A stretch of DNA of 64,000 bases. It comes from Acanthamoeba lenticulata (taxonomy: Eukaryota; Discosea; Longamoebia; Acanthamoebidae). Within the stretch, counting starts at the first letter, position 1; the number at the start of each line of letters is the position of its first letter. Positions 42,801 through 53,791 of the stretch are shown one piece after another. The notes beneath the pieces are model-generated. The model saw only the letters and a program-made list of their open reading frames with translations, had not been told where the DNA came from and did not search any database. Where the stretch lies: the NCBI GenBank assembly GCA_002179805.1, contig NAVB01000246.1:1-64000 (forward strand). The letters run 5' to 3'. Position numbers and translations under genes: made by a program.

Positions 42801-43920
42801 TCGAACACGCTTTTCTCTGCACGGCTGGTGATCGTCCGTCTCCGCGGGACGCTCGCTTCGCCTTCCTTGGGGCTGTCGGCGTCGGCTTCCCCGGACGCCT
42901 CTTGCGCTTCCTCGAGGATGAGACTGTCTGTGGAGTGGCGTCGGCGCGACAAGCGCCGTTGTGCCGCCTCCTCCTTGGTCAGTCTGAGCGACTCCGTCCG
43001 GCCAACAATGAGCGACCCCGAATGGGCTGCGACCCACTTATGGGACCCATAGGGGTCGCTGCTGTTCGCCGCCGCTGCCGGGCTGTCCTCGGCCGCGCTG
43101 CTCTCGCTGTCCGAGGTGGTGCTGGTATCTGCCTTCTTCTGGGAGGACTTGCGCTCGTTGGGCCTGGCCGGCAGCTCGGGCATGGTTCGGCTTTGGAAGT
43201 GGCTGCTCTTCTTGGGACGGCGCATGGTCTGCGCCTTGCGCTTGGGCCGGCTCGGCTCGCCCAGGGCCTGGCCGGGGCTGGTGGAAAAGCCAGGACTTTG
43301 GCTGACACCTATCCGCGGCGACATCTGGTCGTCGCTTTCGCTTGCGTCGGTGTCAGCCTGGTCGTTGAGGCTGCGCTTCTTCTTGCCTCTCTTGCGAACT
43401 GTCATCATGGTCTTGGAGAAGCCCAGCTTGAGGTTCGACAGCGCGGCACCGCCGCTTTGGCCGGCCGCAGCCGCTTCGCTCGCATCCGCCTCGGCTTGTA
43501 GCCTCTTCCTGATGGCTTTGCGCTCCTTCTTCCTTTCTTTCTCCTTGTCTTTGTCCTTGAGACCCTTTTCATCCTCGGCTCCGCCACCGGGACTGGCTGT
43601 GGGGGTCCGTCCTTTGTCCTTTCGGGCATGAGTGGGCCCGAAGAGACCGCTCATCTTGATAGATTTGGTAGTTGTGGTGCCGCTCTTCTTCTCGGTTCGC
43701 CCCTCTCGTAGGTTGGCGTTTCCACCGTCTTCGGTGTCGGACAAGTCCCAGTCGTCCAAAGAACCAAAGTCCTTGGCCGGTGTTCCCTGCCCTGTACTCT
43801 GCTCGAATACCGAGCCACCGGCAGTTCAGTCATCATCCCACAACATCGTGTTTGCGCAAAGCTAGAAAAGTGCAAGGGTACCTCATCGCCGTCAGGCTGT
43901 TTTCCACGAGGTTCGCTCAT
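39815..43920 (-). CDS. Large SH3-domain coiled-coil scaffold protein
   Basis: Exons 43920-43882 and 43798-39815; 1340 aa. The first exon encodes MSEPRGKQPDGDE; splicing continues with STGQGTPAKDFGS. The N-terminal 400 aa are highly charged and disordered. An SH3 domain follows: ALFDFVGEGDYELSLRKGQ, GWLRARVSGRSGYVPAQYV, with the ALYDF-, GWW- and PxxY-equivalent positions present. Then come a short CELCRR Cys pair and long coiled coils (LEQELWLAEKASQ to WESARKEWQERKAQ). The last 450 aa are Ser/Ala/Pro/Gly low complexity with several PxxP runs. Likely a cytoskeletal or signalling scaffold; I cannot name an orthologue. Almost the whole gene is one exon, unlike its neighbours. Confidence 0.78.
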
Positions 43921-44187
43921 TCCCTTCTCGATGTCTTCCAAGACAATTGGAGGACCTTCTTCCTCACCAGCGGCAAACCGCTTGTTTGGTGGTGAGGCGC
44001 GCAGTTGCCTTTCCTTGGCTTGCTTTTCTGGTTTCCGCGCTTGGCGGACTTCTTAAAATTGCAAGCCTTGGCCCGTCCTAAAAGCCCACAAAGAAAATCA
44101 TTCGAACTATGGGGAACACAAGTAACGGCGAAAGAGAAGAGGAAGAACAGCCAGCGCTTGGCGCGTAGCGTTGGTTGTTGTGGCGAA

Positions 44188-46239
44188 ATGGAGGCACCGG
44201 TCACCCTTTCACCCTCCTTTCCCTCAACCAACCCCTCAGATGGCCCCAGCACCGTCCATTCTCCTTTAATCTACAAAATCGCCGCTGACACCGGCTTACT
44301 TCGAGACGATTTTGCTCAAGATGTCACGGATGAGGTCGAGGTCGTCACCTACGATGCACCCCACGAAAAAGGTGGCCTCTTGGGCGGCTTTGTGAATCTC
44401 TTGACAGGAGCCATCGGTGTGGGGATCCTCTCCTTCCCGTTTGCCTTCAAGTCGGCTGGGCTCGTGGGCATTACTGTGCTGAGCATCGCCTTTGCGCTCC
44501 TCAACGCCTACACGTTGTGGCTGCTTGCGCGCTATGCTCAGCGTCACGCAGCCCACCTCGGCAACACACCCACCTACGAAGTCCTCGTCCGAAGGGTCCT
44601 GGGCAAGCGGTGCGCGCCGTCCCCTGGCTGATGCTACGCCGCTCAAGTGCGCCTTCCTTGTTAATCAATTCCTCTACACAACATCAAAAACACAACACAG
44701 GGCCTATGTGGTGGTGGTGAGTTGTATTCTATTCAACACAATCGGGGCGCTGTCCGCCTTCCTCATCGTCGTGGGCGATCTCGGCCACACGGTGCTACAC
44801 GAGTGGTTGCAGGACTCGAGCGTACCGCCGTTCTTCTACTCCAAGACCTTCGTGGTGCTGGTCTTCTGCTTCGGCGTGGCCCTCCCGCTGTCGCTCTTCC
44901 CCAACATGCACGACCTCTGGTTCTCGTCCTTCCTCGCCGTCGCTTCAGTCTTTGTCGTCGCCGGTACGTCGTCACAATTAATACTTTTTAAATTGAAATA
45001 CTTTTATAATAATAATATTTTTTTGAATAAAATGCAAAATAAATTGAAATGACAACACACACGACGCAGGGATGGTGATCGGACGCGGCGTCGAGGCCTG
45101 TGTTGATGGGCGGATGGACAACGGGCTGAACCAAGCGGAAGGGGTGGTGGTCTTCAACCTGCAGCTCGAGTTCTTCCTCGCCGTCCCGCTCGTCGTGTTC
45201 TCGCTGGGGTGCCACCTCCAAGTCGTGCCCGTCTACCACTCGCTCCAGGTGCGCCCTGCTCCTCCCTTTCTTCTCGCTCTCTCACTCTTTTCTCACTGTC
45301 GTCGCCGTCGCGCACGCTCGTCCTCGCAGCGGAGAAAGAAGCCCTGGATGGGCACGATCCTCGCGTCCAGCGTGGCCACCTGCGCCGTCGTCTATCTGGC
45401 CACGGGCCTCATGGGCTACCTGCGCTTCGGCGACGACAGCCAGGGGTGCGCCCTCTCGACCCACGCGTGTGTGTGTGTGTGTTGGGCTGCAGCTGGCCTG
45501 ATGACGTGCATCTCTCGCTCACCGCATGGTGCACGCACGCAGGGACATCTTGAGCAACTTTCCGGTGGACGACATCATGCTCGACGTGGGCAAGCTCCTC
45601 ATGGCGGCCCACATCTCGCTGGCCTACCCGGTCAACCTCTACCCGTGCACCAAGACCGTGCAGCTGCTCCTCACCTTCATCCCGCCGGTCTGGGCCCGGT
45701 TCAAGCGGGCTTTGACCGACGACCGAGACGAGTATGAAGAAGAAGACGACAACGACGACAAGGGCCGTGAACAGAAAGGTGGGGATGGGGACGCTGTGGC
45801 GCCGGACAGGGCAAAGCCGACCCGCTTGTGGACGTTTGTCTCGCACTGGCTCATCACGCTGTGCATGCTGGGCGTCACGGCCACGCTCGCCATCCTGCTG
45901 CCCAACATCCAGGTCGTCTTTGGGCTCGTCGGCAGCACGACGGCGGTCGTGCTCAACTTTGTGACGCCGGCGCTGATGCTGCTCGTGTGCCCGCTCTCGC
46001 TGGACTACGACGACACGGCGCTGCTCGGGATCAACGAGGAGGAGGACGAGGCCATCACGCGGTCCTACGCGTCTTCTTCTTCATCATCAACAACAACGCC
46101 GCTGCTCCGCCCGCCGCCTTCGCGCAACCTGTGCGCCTCGGCCGTGGTGGAGCGGATCCTCGCCACGGGCATCATCAGCCTCGCCCTCCTCATTGCCATC
46201 TGCGGCACGGGCGTCAACATCTACCAAAACTTCTTTTGA
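44188..46239 (+). CDS. Amino-acid permease, AAAP/SLC38-like
   Basis: Exons 44188-44609, 44701-44963, 45070-45248, 45330-45445, 45543-46239; 558 aa. After an 80-residue polar N-terminus the family start GGFVNLLTGAIGVGILSFPF is followed by about eleven membrane helices, for example LVGITVLSIAFALLNAYTLW, VVVVSCILFNTIGALSAFLI and TILASSVATCAVVYLATGLM plus GYLRFGD, the SLC38/AVT signature. A long acidic cytosolic loop (DDRDEYEEEDDNDDKG) separates the last helices. Expected role: sodium- or proton-coupled neutral amino-acid transport at the plasma or vacuolar membrane. Confidence 0.88.
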
Positions 46240-46309
46240 TGATCTATTGTGTATAGAAACGAACAACAACAACAACAAAGAAACGAAACAACATCAACTC
46301 GTCAAAGCA

Positions 46310-47152
46310 TCACTTCTCTGGCAGACCTTTCGGAGCCGACAACAGCTGACGAAGCTGCTGGAGCTGCTTGGCGTTGTGGTCGTGTTTGGGGCCCTTCTCT
46401 GGAAAGCCCGTCCAGTCTTTCGATTCGTCGTAGTGAAGACAAAAGGCACTCACTTTCAATTCCCCCACCTCAGGCTCGCACAGGTCGCTATTGGCCGGCG
46501 GAGTGCTCCTGATCCCGAGCACCACCGGCTTGCTCGAATTGACTGCAACATCACCATTATTGCAATTAGCGATCGATCTGGGTGGTGCAAGGAAGAGGCA
46601 GAAGGTACGTTTCTTGAGCACTTCCACTTCATTCTGCTCTATCTGGAAACGTGCTGTCGTCCGTAGAAAGCCGATTATCACCGCGTCCTCATCGCCACGG
46701 ACAGCTTCCCTGACTTCGACCCTTGGTAGCGCGGTGCGCAGGTACTTGATAACGTGTTTATCGCGAAGCTTGGTGATGGAGGACGTAAAGGAAGAGCCAA
46801 ACAAAATGGCCACCGCTGGCAAAGGGGTTGGCGTCTGGGCAATGCTCACCACCGCCGTCGCGTTTGTTTTGGCCGAAGTGGCCCTTATATCCCCTGTGGT
46901 GAGGGTGCCGGTCGAATTCGACGTGACCTGGGACGCTCCCGTGGCCGCACCAGACATCAAATGCAGAACCATCTGGACGGCCAGAGCAAGCAAAACACCG
47001 ACCACCAGACCGCAGAAGAAATACTTGCCTGTTGGAGAGTCACGCTGCTGCCGCATGTCTGCGGTGAACTTTTCTGTTGAATCCTGTCGTTGGTTGTTGG
47101 CAAGTGAAGTGTTAGCGCAGACTGTGTTTATCTTGCTGCCGACCGGTACCAT
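46310..47152 (-). CDS. Single-pass membrane protein of unknown function
   Basis: Exons 47152-46609 and 46542-46310; 258 aa. One membrane helix (YFFCGLVVGVLLALAVQMVLHL) follows a polar N-terminus of about 50 aa; a Thr/Ser-rich stalk with several NxT/S sites comes next (SNSTGTLTTG, TNATAVVS), then a compact domain (AVAILFGSSFTSSITKLRD, EDAVIIGFLRTTARF, VGELKVSAFCLHYDES). This is a type II layout with a possible luminal C-terminal domain. The intron 46608-46543 is 66 nt, in phase and stop-free, so retention would add 22 residues. No family recognised. It diverges from the P-loop gene across 230 bp. Confidence 0.6.
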   Translation of the reverse strand: MVPVGSKINTVCANTSLANNQRQDSTEKFTADMRQQRDSPTGKYFFCGLVVGVLLALAVQMVLHLMSGAATGASQVTSNSTGTLTTGDIRATSAKTNATAVVSIAQTPTPLPAVAILFGSSFTSSITKLRDKHVIKYLRTALPRVEVREAVRGDEDAVIIGFLRTTARFQIEQNEVEVLKKRTFCLFLAPPRSIANCNNGDVAVNSSKPVVLGIRSTPPANSDLCEPEVGELKVSAFCLHYDESKDWTGFPEKGPKHDHNAKQLQQLRQLLSAPKGLPEK

Positions 47153-47292
47153 GAAGCTCTTCTGTGCGCGGGCCGTGGGATAGAAAACAATAATTCGAAA
47201 GCTGAACCACGAGACTGGAGTGCTTCGGTGGAACTCCAAGTATTTGGGCGCTTCTGGGAACTTCCAGGCACTTCGGCCGAACTTGGCCTGAA

Positions 47293-47300
47293 TATAAATA
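47293..47300 (+). promoter_or_regulatory. TATA box of the P-loop gene
   Basis: TATAAATA followed by GGG, 83 bp before the ATG at 47383, a normal distance for a TATA box with a short leader. The identical 11-mer TATAAATAGGG recurs at 51847-51857 on the minus strand. Confidence 0.65.
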
Positions 47301-47382
47301 GGGTCTTCTTTCGACTCACCAGCACCACTTCCACTCTTTACCTTCCTCCACAAGTGTACACAAGACCGCCGCACCAAGAAGG

Positions 47383-48934
47383 ATGTCCACCTTCTTGCCG
47401 TGGCTCCTATGCTTGCTTGTGGGCCTTCTTCTGCATTGTTCCCCTTGCCTGAGCGACACCCACTTAAGGCTGACAAATACGCAGCCACTGCCTAAGTATG
47501 AGCGCGTCATTATGGTACGAAGCTTCAACTGATGACCCTGCACGAGGATACTTAAAGTTATGCCTCCTCTTAGGTACTTGATTCCCCCAAGACCATCCTC
47601 CCGGAAGAGTGGGCCAGGGACGTGCTCAAGTGGGCCAGTACGTATGAATCGGCATGAGTTTTCTAGTGGGACACCCAGGCTTCCTCCAAGGTCTTTTCAG
47701 GGGCTGGAAGTACCAGGAATGGCCCCAGTCATTCGGTCGCGACAACACCTACCGCATCGTCCTCTTCGGCGGGATTGGCGCTGGTAAGAATGATCCTCTT
47801 CTTCCTGGCGTTGGGCAATGATGAGCTTACATGATTACTGCAGGCAAGAGTACTCTGGTCAATCATATCACATTTGCCCTGAACGACCACTACACGTCGA
47901 GCCCCGACGTTGCCGACGCTTGCTCAAAGCCCGGTCACTGCTCGACCCGCGTTTCCACCTACCAGCTCACCATGCAGCTGCTGGGCCAGTTATTCCAACT
48001 GCCCATCAAGCTGAAGGACATGTGGGGCGTGGACGACAAGAACATGCTTGGCGACACGATCGACATGGTGTTCCAGGGCCACGCGGACGGCCGCAGCATG
48101 TCTGACACGCTCCACCGGACCGGCAACGAGCGCTCGGGCGAGGAGGCCGACTGTTTGTTGCTCACCGCCAGCATCCACGGCACGAGCGTCGAGGTCCTCA
48201 ACCGGATGAAAGAGGCCATCAAGCTGGCCTTGGAGCGCGGAATGGCCGTGCTGCTGGCCATCACCTACGCCGACGAAGTGGACGAGGCCCTTCACGAGGA
48301 GAGGCGGCAGTCTCTCGCGAACCAGTTTGGCCTCACGCTCGAGAAGGTCATCTTCACCGGGTACCAGCGCAACGGGAGTCGCTCATGCGAGGTGGACCGG
48401 TCCACGCTCCACCTCCTGCACCGCTCCTTGCAGGCCATCGGGCAGTCGCGCAAGAACTTGCTGGAGAAGTACCGCGCGGACTGCCAAGCTAAGGGCAACG
48501 CCACGTGCGTGGCCGAGGTCAATCGCATCCTCAACGTCGCCGACACACCGAACGTGACGTCGTCGACCCCGCTCTGGTCGGCTGGGCTCTGCCTTGTGGC
48601 TCTGGCTGCGGCCGTCGCGGTTTTTTGGTCGCGCAACCGTGGTGGCGGTGGTGGCAATGACGGCCCGCAGGCCGACGAACGGAAGAAGGCCAAGAAGGAG
48701 AAGAAGGACAAGAAGGACAAGAAGGACAAGAGGAAGAAGAAGATGAGGGAAGAAGGGGCAGCTTTGCTTGGCAGGAAGACGAGCGAAACAGGAGACGAGG
48801 AAGAAAAGAAGAAGGAAAAGAGAGCCGAGAAGGAGGAGAAGGAAGCGGTAAAGGCGGAGAAGCTGGAGCCGGACGAAGCGGCACGGGAAGAGGCACCCCA
48901 ACGCAACCAGCCAGCCCAGACGGCACAGGAGTGA
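47383..48934 (+). CDS. P-loop NTPase-like protein with signal peptide and C-terminal membrane helix
   Basis: Exons 47383-47514, 47574-47641, 47701-47783, 47844-48934; 457 aa. The N-terminus is a hydrophobic signal sequence (LPWLLCLLVGLLLHCSPC). A P-loop domain begins IVLFGGIGAGKSTLVNH with Walker A GGIGAGKST across a splice join, then GDTIDMVFQGHADG in place of a DxxG motif, and VLLAITYADEVDE at the position of the T/NKxD base motif. The core recalls AIG1/septin-like GTPases, but the base motif is not canonical. A membrane helix (WSAGLCLVALAAAVAVFW) precedes a tail of about 100 aa made almost entirely of K and E. If the N-terminus is cleaved, the P-loop domain faces the lumen or exterior, which is very unusual. 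Confidence 0.72.
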
Positions 48935-49078
48935 ATGTGAGAATAAAGAGCAGCTAAAATTTCTTGAATCAGGCCATTTTCTTGAATCAACTTGAGCTGG
49001 AAAAGAACAAGGAAATGTTACAAATTGCTTTTTTTTAATCTTTCTTCAGCTGTTTCGGCCTCAAAGCTTATTCTCTTC

Positions 49079-51648
49079 ATGATGCTGAGAGCAGGACCCT
49101 GCTCCGTGCTCGCTTGGATGAGCGTCGCTCTTGTGGTCCTGCTGGCAACCACGTGCAGCGCTGTACGGCCGACAAACACCAAGACGACTACCTACGCGTC
49201 GTGGCAGCACTCGCCGTCGTTCCACTTGAGCGTTCGTGTGCGCACGGCAGCCTCTTCGATTCAGTCATGCACTGTGTTGAAGGCCGCCTCTGGCCAGCCT
49301 CACCGCGGCCTTGTACGCGAGGACCCGCACCACGTCCTCCTCTTCGAGTATGAGCCCTTCTACTTCCACTGTATCGTTTTTGTTTTGTTATTTTAAAACC
49401 ACAACGTCGAACTCTGCTTACGTTGATACGATCCTCCCCCTGAAGGCGGCCCGAAGCGCGCAACCACGACCTTCATGAAGAGCAGCTGGGCGAAGAGGCG
49501 GGAACGGGCAACACCGGGCTCGTGCTGGACTTCTTTGGCCACAGAGAGGACGCCGTGATGGCCTTTGCGCGCGATCGGCTGGCGTGCCTCCGTGAGACTC
49601 ATGGCGACGTGGATTGGACTCTCGTCCACCACCGCCAACAGGCCACGAGCAGCCCACAGGAAGCGCCCAACAAGGACGAGATCGTGGAGCTCGTCAAGAG
49701 CGGCCCGCCCGGAAATCGCATCGACCTCGTCTTCATGGTTCTCCACACATCCATCAACATGAAGCTTACTGATTTTTATTATTTTTTTATTATTATTGAT
49801 TTAAGACCATTTGTTTCCATCTCCGCAGGGCGACGGCTACACGGTCAAGGAGCGCGAGCGGTTCTTCGAGGACATGAAGCGGCTGGTGAAGGACATGTTT
49901 GCCTCCACCACGTTCGCCTCCCACCTGCCGCTCTTCAACATCTGGGCCCTCTTCCGCCCGAGCGTCGATTCGGGCATCGGCGTGGGCGGCAAGCCCAAGG
50001 TCGGTCCTCGTGTCGCTCCTCTTCCACACGTCATCTTCATCCCCTTCTCGCCACATGAGCTGACGGAGCCTCTCTTGCGCAGAACACGTCGTTTGGGCTG
50101 TACCGCGACGGCACGGAGCTGCGGGGCGTCTACACGTCCAAGCCCCAGGCCGCGCACGCGGCTTGCCAAGAGGTCGGGCCTGACGCCTGGTACGCGTGAT
50201 CGTCTTCATCACAACAACCTCAACCGCCCTCACGTGTTTGTCATTGTGGTTGTGTCCGAACGTCCCAGCGACTTCCCGACGCTGATCGGCAATGACGATT
50301 ACTACGGCGGACTGGGCGGCGAGTTCACCATCTCGACGCGCTCGCTCACCAGCGGCACGGTGGTCCTCCGCCACGAGCTGGGCCACAACCTCATCTACGT
50401 GGGCGAAGGTGAACCCCTTCTTCAACCTGGAATGGCCCCGGAGCTCCCTCAAGAATGCTCATCTTGATGTCTCGCTGGGCGCAGAGTACGACGGCGGGAC
50501 GGCCTACTTTGGTGTCAACCACGCGTTGGACCTGAACCGCGTTGACTGGACCCACTGGCTCACCGACCCCACGCCCCCGCTCGTGGCGCAGCAGTCCCGC
50601 CTGGTCGTCCAGCAGCACGCCTGGTACGGACGCAGCGTCTTTTCTCTCCAATCGCAGGAGCAGAGGTAGTGACAGAGATGTTCCTGGTGATGTTCCTTCT
50701 GCAGGTACAACCTGAGCCGCGGCCCGTTTGAGATCAAGTTCGAGACCAAGGGCGACTACGCCCGGTGGCTGCTGACCTACTCCATCTCTGGCGCGCCGAC
50801 CGCCGACTCGGTGCGGATCACACTCGACGGCAAGCCGCTGCCCTTCAACAGCGCTGGTGCGCTTCGCCCGAGCCTGCCTTGGCCCAGTCCCGGACCAGTC
50901 CCTTGGTTAACGTGTAACAACATCTTGACTGCAGGCACCCTGGACCGGACGTTCACGTCGATCTTTAGCGAGACGGGCTTCGGGCCGGGACCGCATGTGC
51001 TCGCCTTTGCCCCGGGCACGCGCAAGACGTCGTCGGGCAAGCAGCCGCAGGACGACATCCTGCTCCAGCTCTGCAACTACGTGCTCACCGAGCTCATGGA
51101 CGAGGCGCACTACCACACCGGGTACGTGGTGTCCACATGGGCCCGTTTTTGCACGTGGGTACACTCACGCCTCGGCCTTGTCGCACAACAGGCCGGATTA
51201 CATCGGGGCCTACAACACGTACCGGTACGGCGGCGACCTTGTGGGCTACCGCCCGGACCACGAGCGCTGCCTCATGCGCAACATGTCCTCGCCCGATTTC
51301 TGCGTCGTTTGCCTCGAGGGCATGTGGATCAACCTGCTCGAGCGGGTCTCGCTCATCGACGGGATCGACGTGACGGTCAACAACCAGACGGCCTCTGTGG
51401 TGCTGCGCCCGCTGCCTCTGGCCCAGCACCGCGCCATCGCGCCGCCCGCGGGCGAGCGCTACGAGCTCGCCTGGTTCCTGGACAACGTCGAGCAGCCCGA
51501 GCTGCGCAACCAGTTCACGTGGCAGTTACCGCTGGACGTCGCTGCGGGCCAGTGGCATGCCAAGCTGCAGTTCCACACGCCTGAAGTGCGCCATGACCCG
51601 CTGGGTGTCACCACCAGCGTCGAGGCCTTCACCATCAATGATGCATGA
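49079..51648 (+). CDS. Secreted zinc metallopeptidase, M64 (IgA peptidase)-like
   Basis: Exons 49079-49370, about 49457-49737, 49829-49999, 50083-50189, 50269-50408, 50485-50623, 50705-50856, 50935-51121, 51192-51648; about 641 aa. Signal peptide: VLAWMSVALVVLLATTCSA. Family landmarks: SGPPGNRIDLVFMGDGYTV across a join, ACDFPTLIGNDDYYGG, then the zinc site RHELGHNLIYVGE (HExxH with Gly-His-Asn), and EYDGGTAYFGVNHA. The C-terminal third is beta-rich (ITLDGKPLPFNSA; YELAWFLDNVEQ) and resembles the accessory domain of bacterial M64 enzymes. It probably digests extracellular or phagosomal protein. The join 49370/49457 is the weakest; its acceptor was chosen for frame only. Confidence 0.82.
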
Positions 51649-51725
51649 ACTGATAAAACATGCTGGCACCTTGCGCACTGTTTTTATTGTAAAAATGAGG
51701 GTGATCGCGAGCAGCGTTGAATTGG

Positions 51726-51796
51726 GGATTCATGCGGGAATCGAACCCGCGGCACTTGCTCCCAAAGCAAGTATCTGACCACTAGACTAATAAATC
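51726..51796 (-). tRNA. tRNA-Pro, anticodon TGG
   Basis: 71 nt fold as a full cloverleaf. The acceptor stem pairs GATTTAT with ATGAATC (one G-T pair). The D arm contains AGTGGTC. The anticodon stem CTTGC/GCAAG closes the loop TTTGGGA, so the anticodon is TGG. The T arm GCGGG/CCCGC encloses TTCGATT and supplies a consensus B box. CCA is not encoded. No intron. A run of five T on the same strand (51695-51691), about 30 nt downstream, is a likely Pol III terminator. Confidence 0.95.
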
Positions 51797-52508
51797 GAAG
51801 GAACGCCTTCTCCATTGCACCCTCTGCTGATCGAGTGCGGGAGAAGCCCTATTTATACCAAAGGGACTCTCCCCCTCTTTCCTTCGCACACCTCTCCGCG
51901 GCGCCCTCTCGGCGCTACATCAATCAACACTTCCCCTTCTCCTCTAAAATTTTTTTAATATTTTTAATATTTTTTTCTCTATTTTCTGAGTGCGTTTCGC
52001 ACCTGGGAGCTGCAAGGAATGCGCGCGAAACTTGTTTAACTGTTGCCCCGAAAAGCGCGTGATTTGGCGGAAAGGTTGGGAAAAGGGTCCGACGCGCACG
52101 CGCCGTGTGCAAAGGCACGCTGCTGTAACCGGCGAACGAAGGGGCATAGCGCTTACACCACTCTCCATAAGAAGCGGAGAGACGCCCCAAGCAACTCAAC
52201 AGTGCCCACAATCACCCAAGACCACGGAAGAAGCAGCTTAGAGTGAGTGCCTCCCTTCTCCCTTCCCCAACCCTCTGTGCTGGTTTTCACCGCGCTGTCA
52301 TCATCTGCTCCGCTCGCGACGCTGTGCCGTTGACGCCTGTCTCTTTTGGGCTTGTGTGTGTCTCTTCATGTTCGGTGTTGATAAAGCTGCGAGCCACATT
52401 CTTGCACTCATTCAACTTCCCGCCCACGCCCACCACCCGCAGGAAGCAACCACGCCCAAAACCCAAAACGCCACCAGCTGCTTTCGCATACATCAACACA
52501 CAGAAGCC
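51797..52508. other. Long flank between tRNA-Pro and ankyrin gene
   Basis: About 710 bp. It includes the TATA-like element, an AT tract (51946-51980) and a GC-richer leader before the ankyrin ATG. The frame upstream of 52509 is open for about 50 codons but starts without ATG. No other supported gene. Confidence 0.4.
51847..51857 (-). promoter_or_regulatory. TATA-like element upstream of tRNA-Pro
   Basis: TATAAATAGGG on the minus strand, 50 bp upstream of the tRNA 5' end. It is identical to the 11 bp at 47293-47303 in front of a protein gene. It could help position Pol III, as upstream TATA elements do in several protists and plants, or mark another minus-strand transcript. Confidence 0.45.
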
Positions 52509-53472
52509 ATGCTGAGCACACCTATGAGCATGTCGATGAACACCTCCACCACCAGTAGCAGCATACACCACTACAACACCAGCGCAGCCGACATGCAGGT
52601 GCCGAGTCAGGAAGCGGTCGACCTCGCCCTCTACATGGCCGCCAAGGAAGGCGACCTGCACGCGGCATTCATCGCCATTCAGAAGGGCGCCGACCTCAGC
52701 GCACAACATGACATCGTACGTTCCATGCAACCAAACCTTCCTCGCGCTCTTTCGCCTCAACGCGGGTTCTGACATGGGGTCGTTGTTGGCTAACAATCGC
52801 GCTTCCCCATGTACTTGTGGCAGAGGAAGGAAACGGCGCTCCATGCGGCAGCGTACGCGGGCCACGAGGACATGGTTGCGTTCCTCGTGCAAGTGGGCGC
52901 CAACATCGACTGCCAAACAGTACGCCCTCTTCATCTTGTTGTGGTTGATGGCCGTTGCTGACTCCACCTTGGTCTCTTCATTTTCTCACTCTGCCCGTAC
53001 CTGTAGCTACTGGGAAGGGTACGTCATCGATCCCATGTCCTTGCTTGTGTGTTCTCTTGTTCACTCGATTCTGATCTGCAATCTTGGTATCTATCAACCT
53101 ATGTCCGTGCAGACTGCGCTACATCTTGCTACGCTCTCCGTCCAGCTTCAGAACAGGGCCAAGATCGCCGCACACCTTCTCTCCAGCGGTGCCGACCGAT
53201 CACTACGAGACGTACGGCCCCGGCTGTCTGCTTCTTCTTCTTCTTCTTCCACGCCCAACTCACTTTGCGCCTTTCCGCCTTGACAGATGGAGGGCAAGAC
53301 TGCTCGAGACTATGCGCTAGAAGAAGGTCAATTTGACCTGGCCGACTTGATGGATCAACCCATCCCTTCCTCGGCCATCGTGCCTGCCTTGGCCCAGGCC
53401 ACAGCTTCCCTCAAGGAGAAGGTCTCTGCCTCTGCCACCAGAGAAAAGGATGGTGTCGTGCGGAATGTATGA
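52509..53472 (+). CDS. Small ankyrin-repeat protein with a 12-nt microexon
   Basis: Exons 52509-52715, 52824-52919, 53007-53018, 53113-53211, 53287-53472; 199 aa. Four ankyrin repeats: LALYMAAKEGDLHAAFIAI, ETALHAAAYAGHEDMVAFL, then TALHLATLSVQLQNR..AAHLL and GKTARDYALEEGQFDLADL. The 12-nt exon CTACTGGGAAGG encodes LLGR; with it the third repeat reads CQTLLGRTALHLA, the exact ankyrin consensus spacing (D..GRTALHLA). Without it the loop is four residues short. The C-terminal helix is Ala/Ser-rich. Function unknown; likely a cytosolic adaptor. Confidence 0.78.
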
Positions 53473-53791
53473 TATAGTAACATAGGAGAGTGAGAGAGAG
53501 AAGGGAGGAAGTGGTGAGAAGAGACCTCAAGAGAGCTGGTGGGATGATATCGATCAAGGCCAAGACAAAGACAGTCTTTGTACTGCTCAGGGCATTCACA
53601 CAGGATGATTGCCACTGTGTTTTTTTCCCAATGCAATTGGTGTGATGGTGGTCTCCACCAAGCGCTTTGTTGCTGATCTGATGAGCGCCTTGGCCTAGGC
53701 TCCCGACTCGGCCTTAGTGACCAGAAACGAGCGTACTCCCGCCGCAGCCGAGAGCTATTTTGCTTCATCAGAGTTTTTACGCACATGACAG
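53473..53791. other. Intergenic region
   Basis: About 320 bp with a purine-rich stretch after the ankyrin stop. No gene seen. It should hold the promoter of the adenylation-domain gene. Confidence 0.35.

Noticed and set aside
47150..47290. Heat-shock elements upstream of the P-loop gene
   Set aside because: Several TTC and GAA units occur, but their spacing is off by one or two bases from the nTTCnnGAAn pattern.
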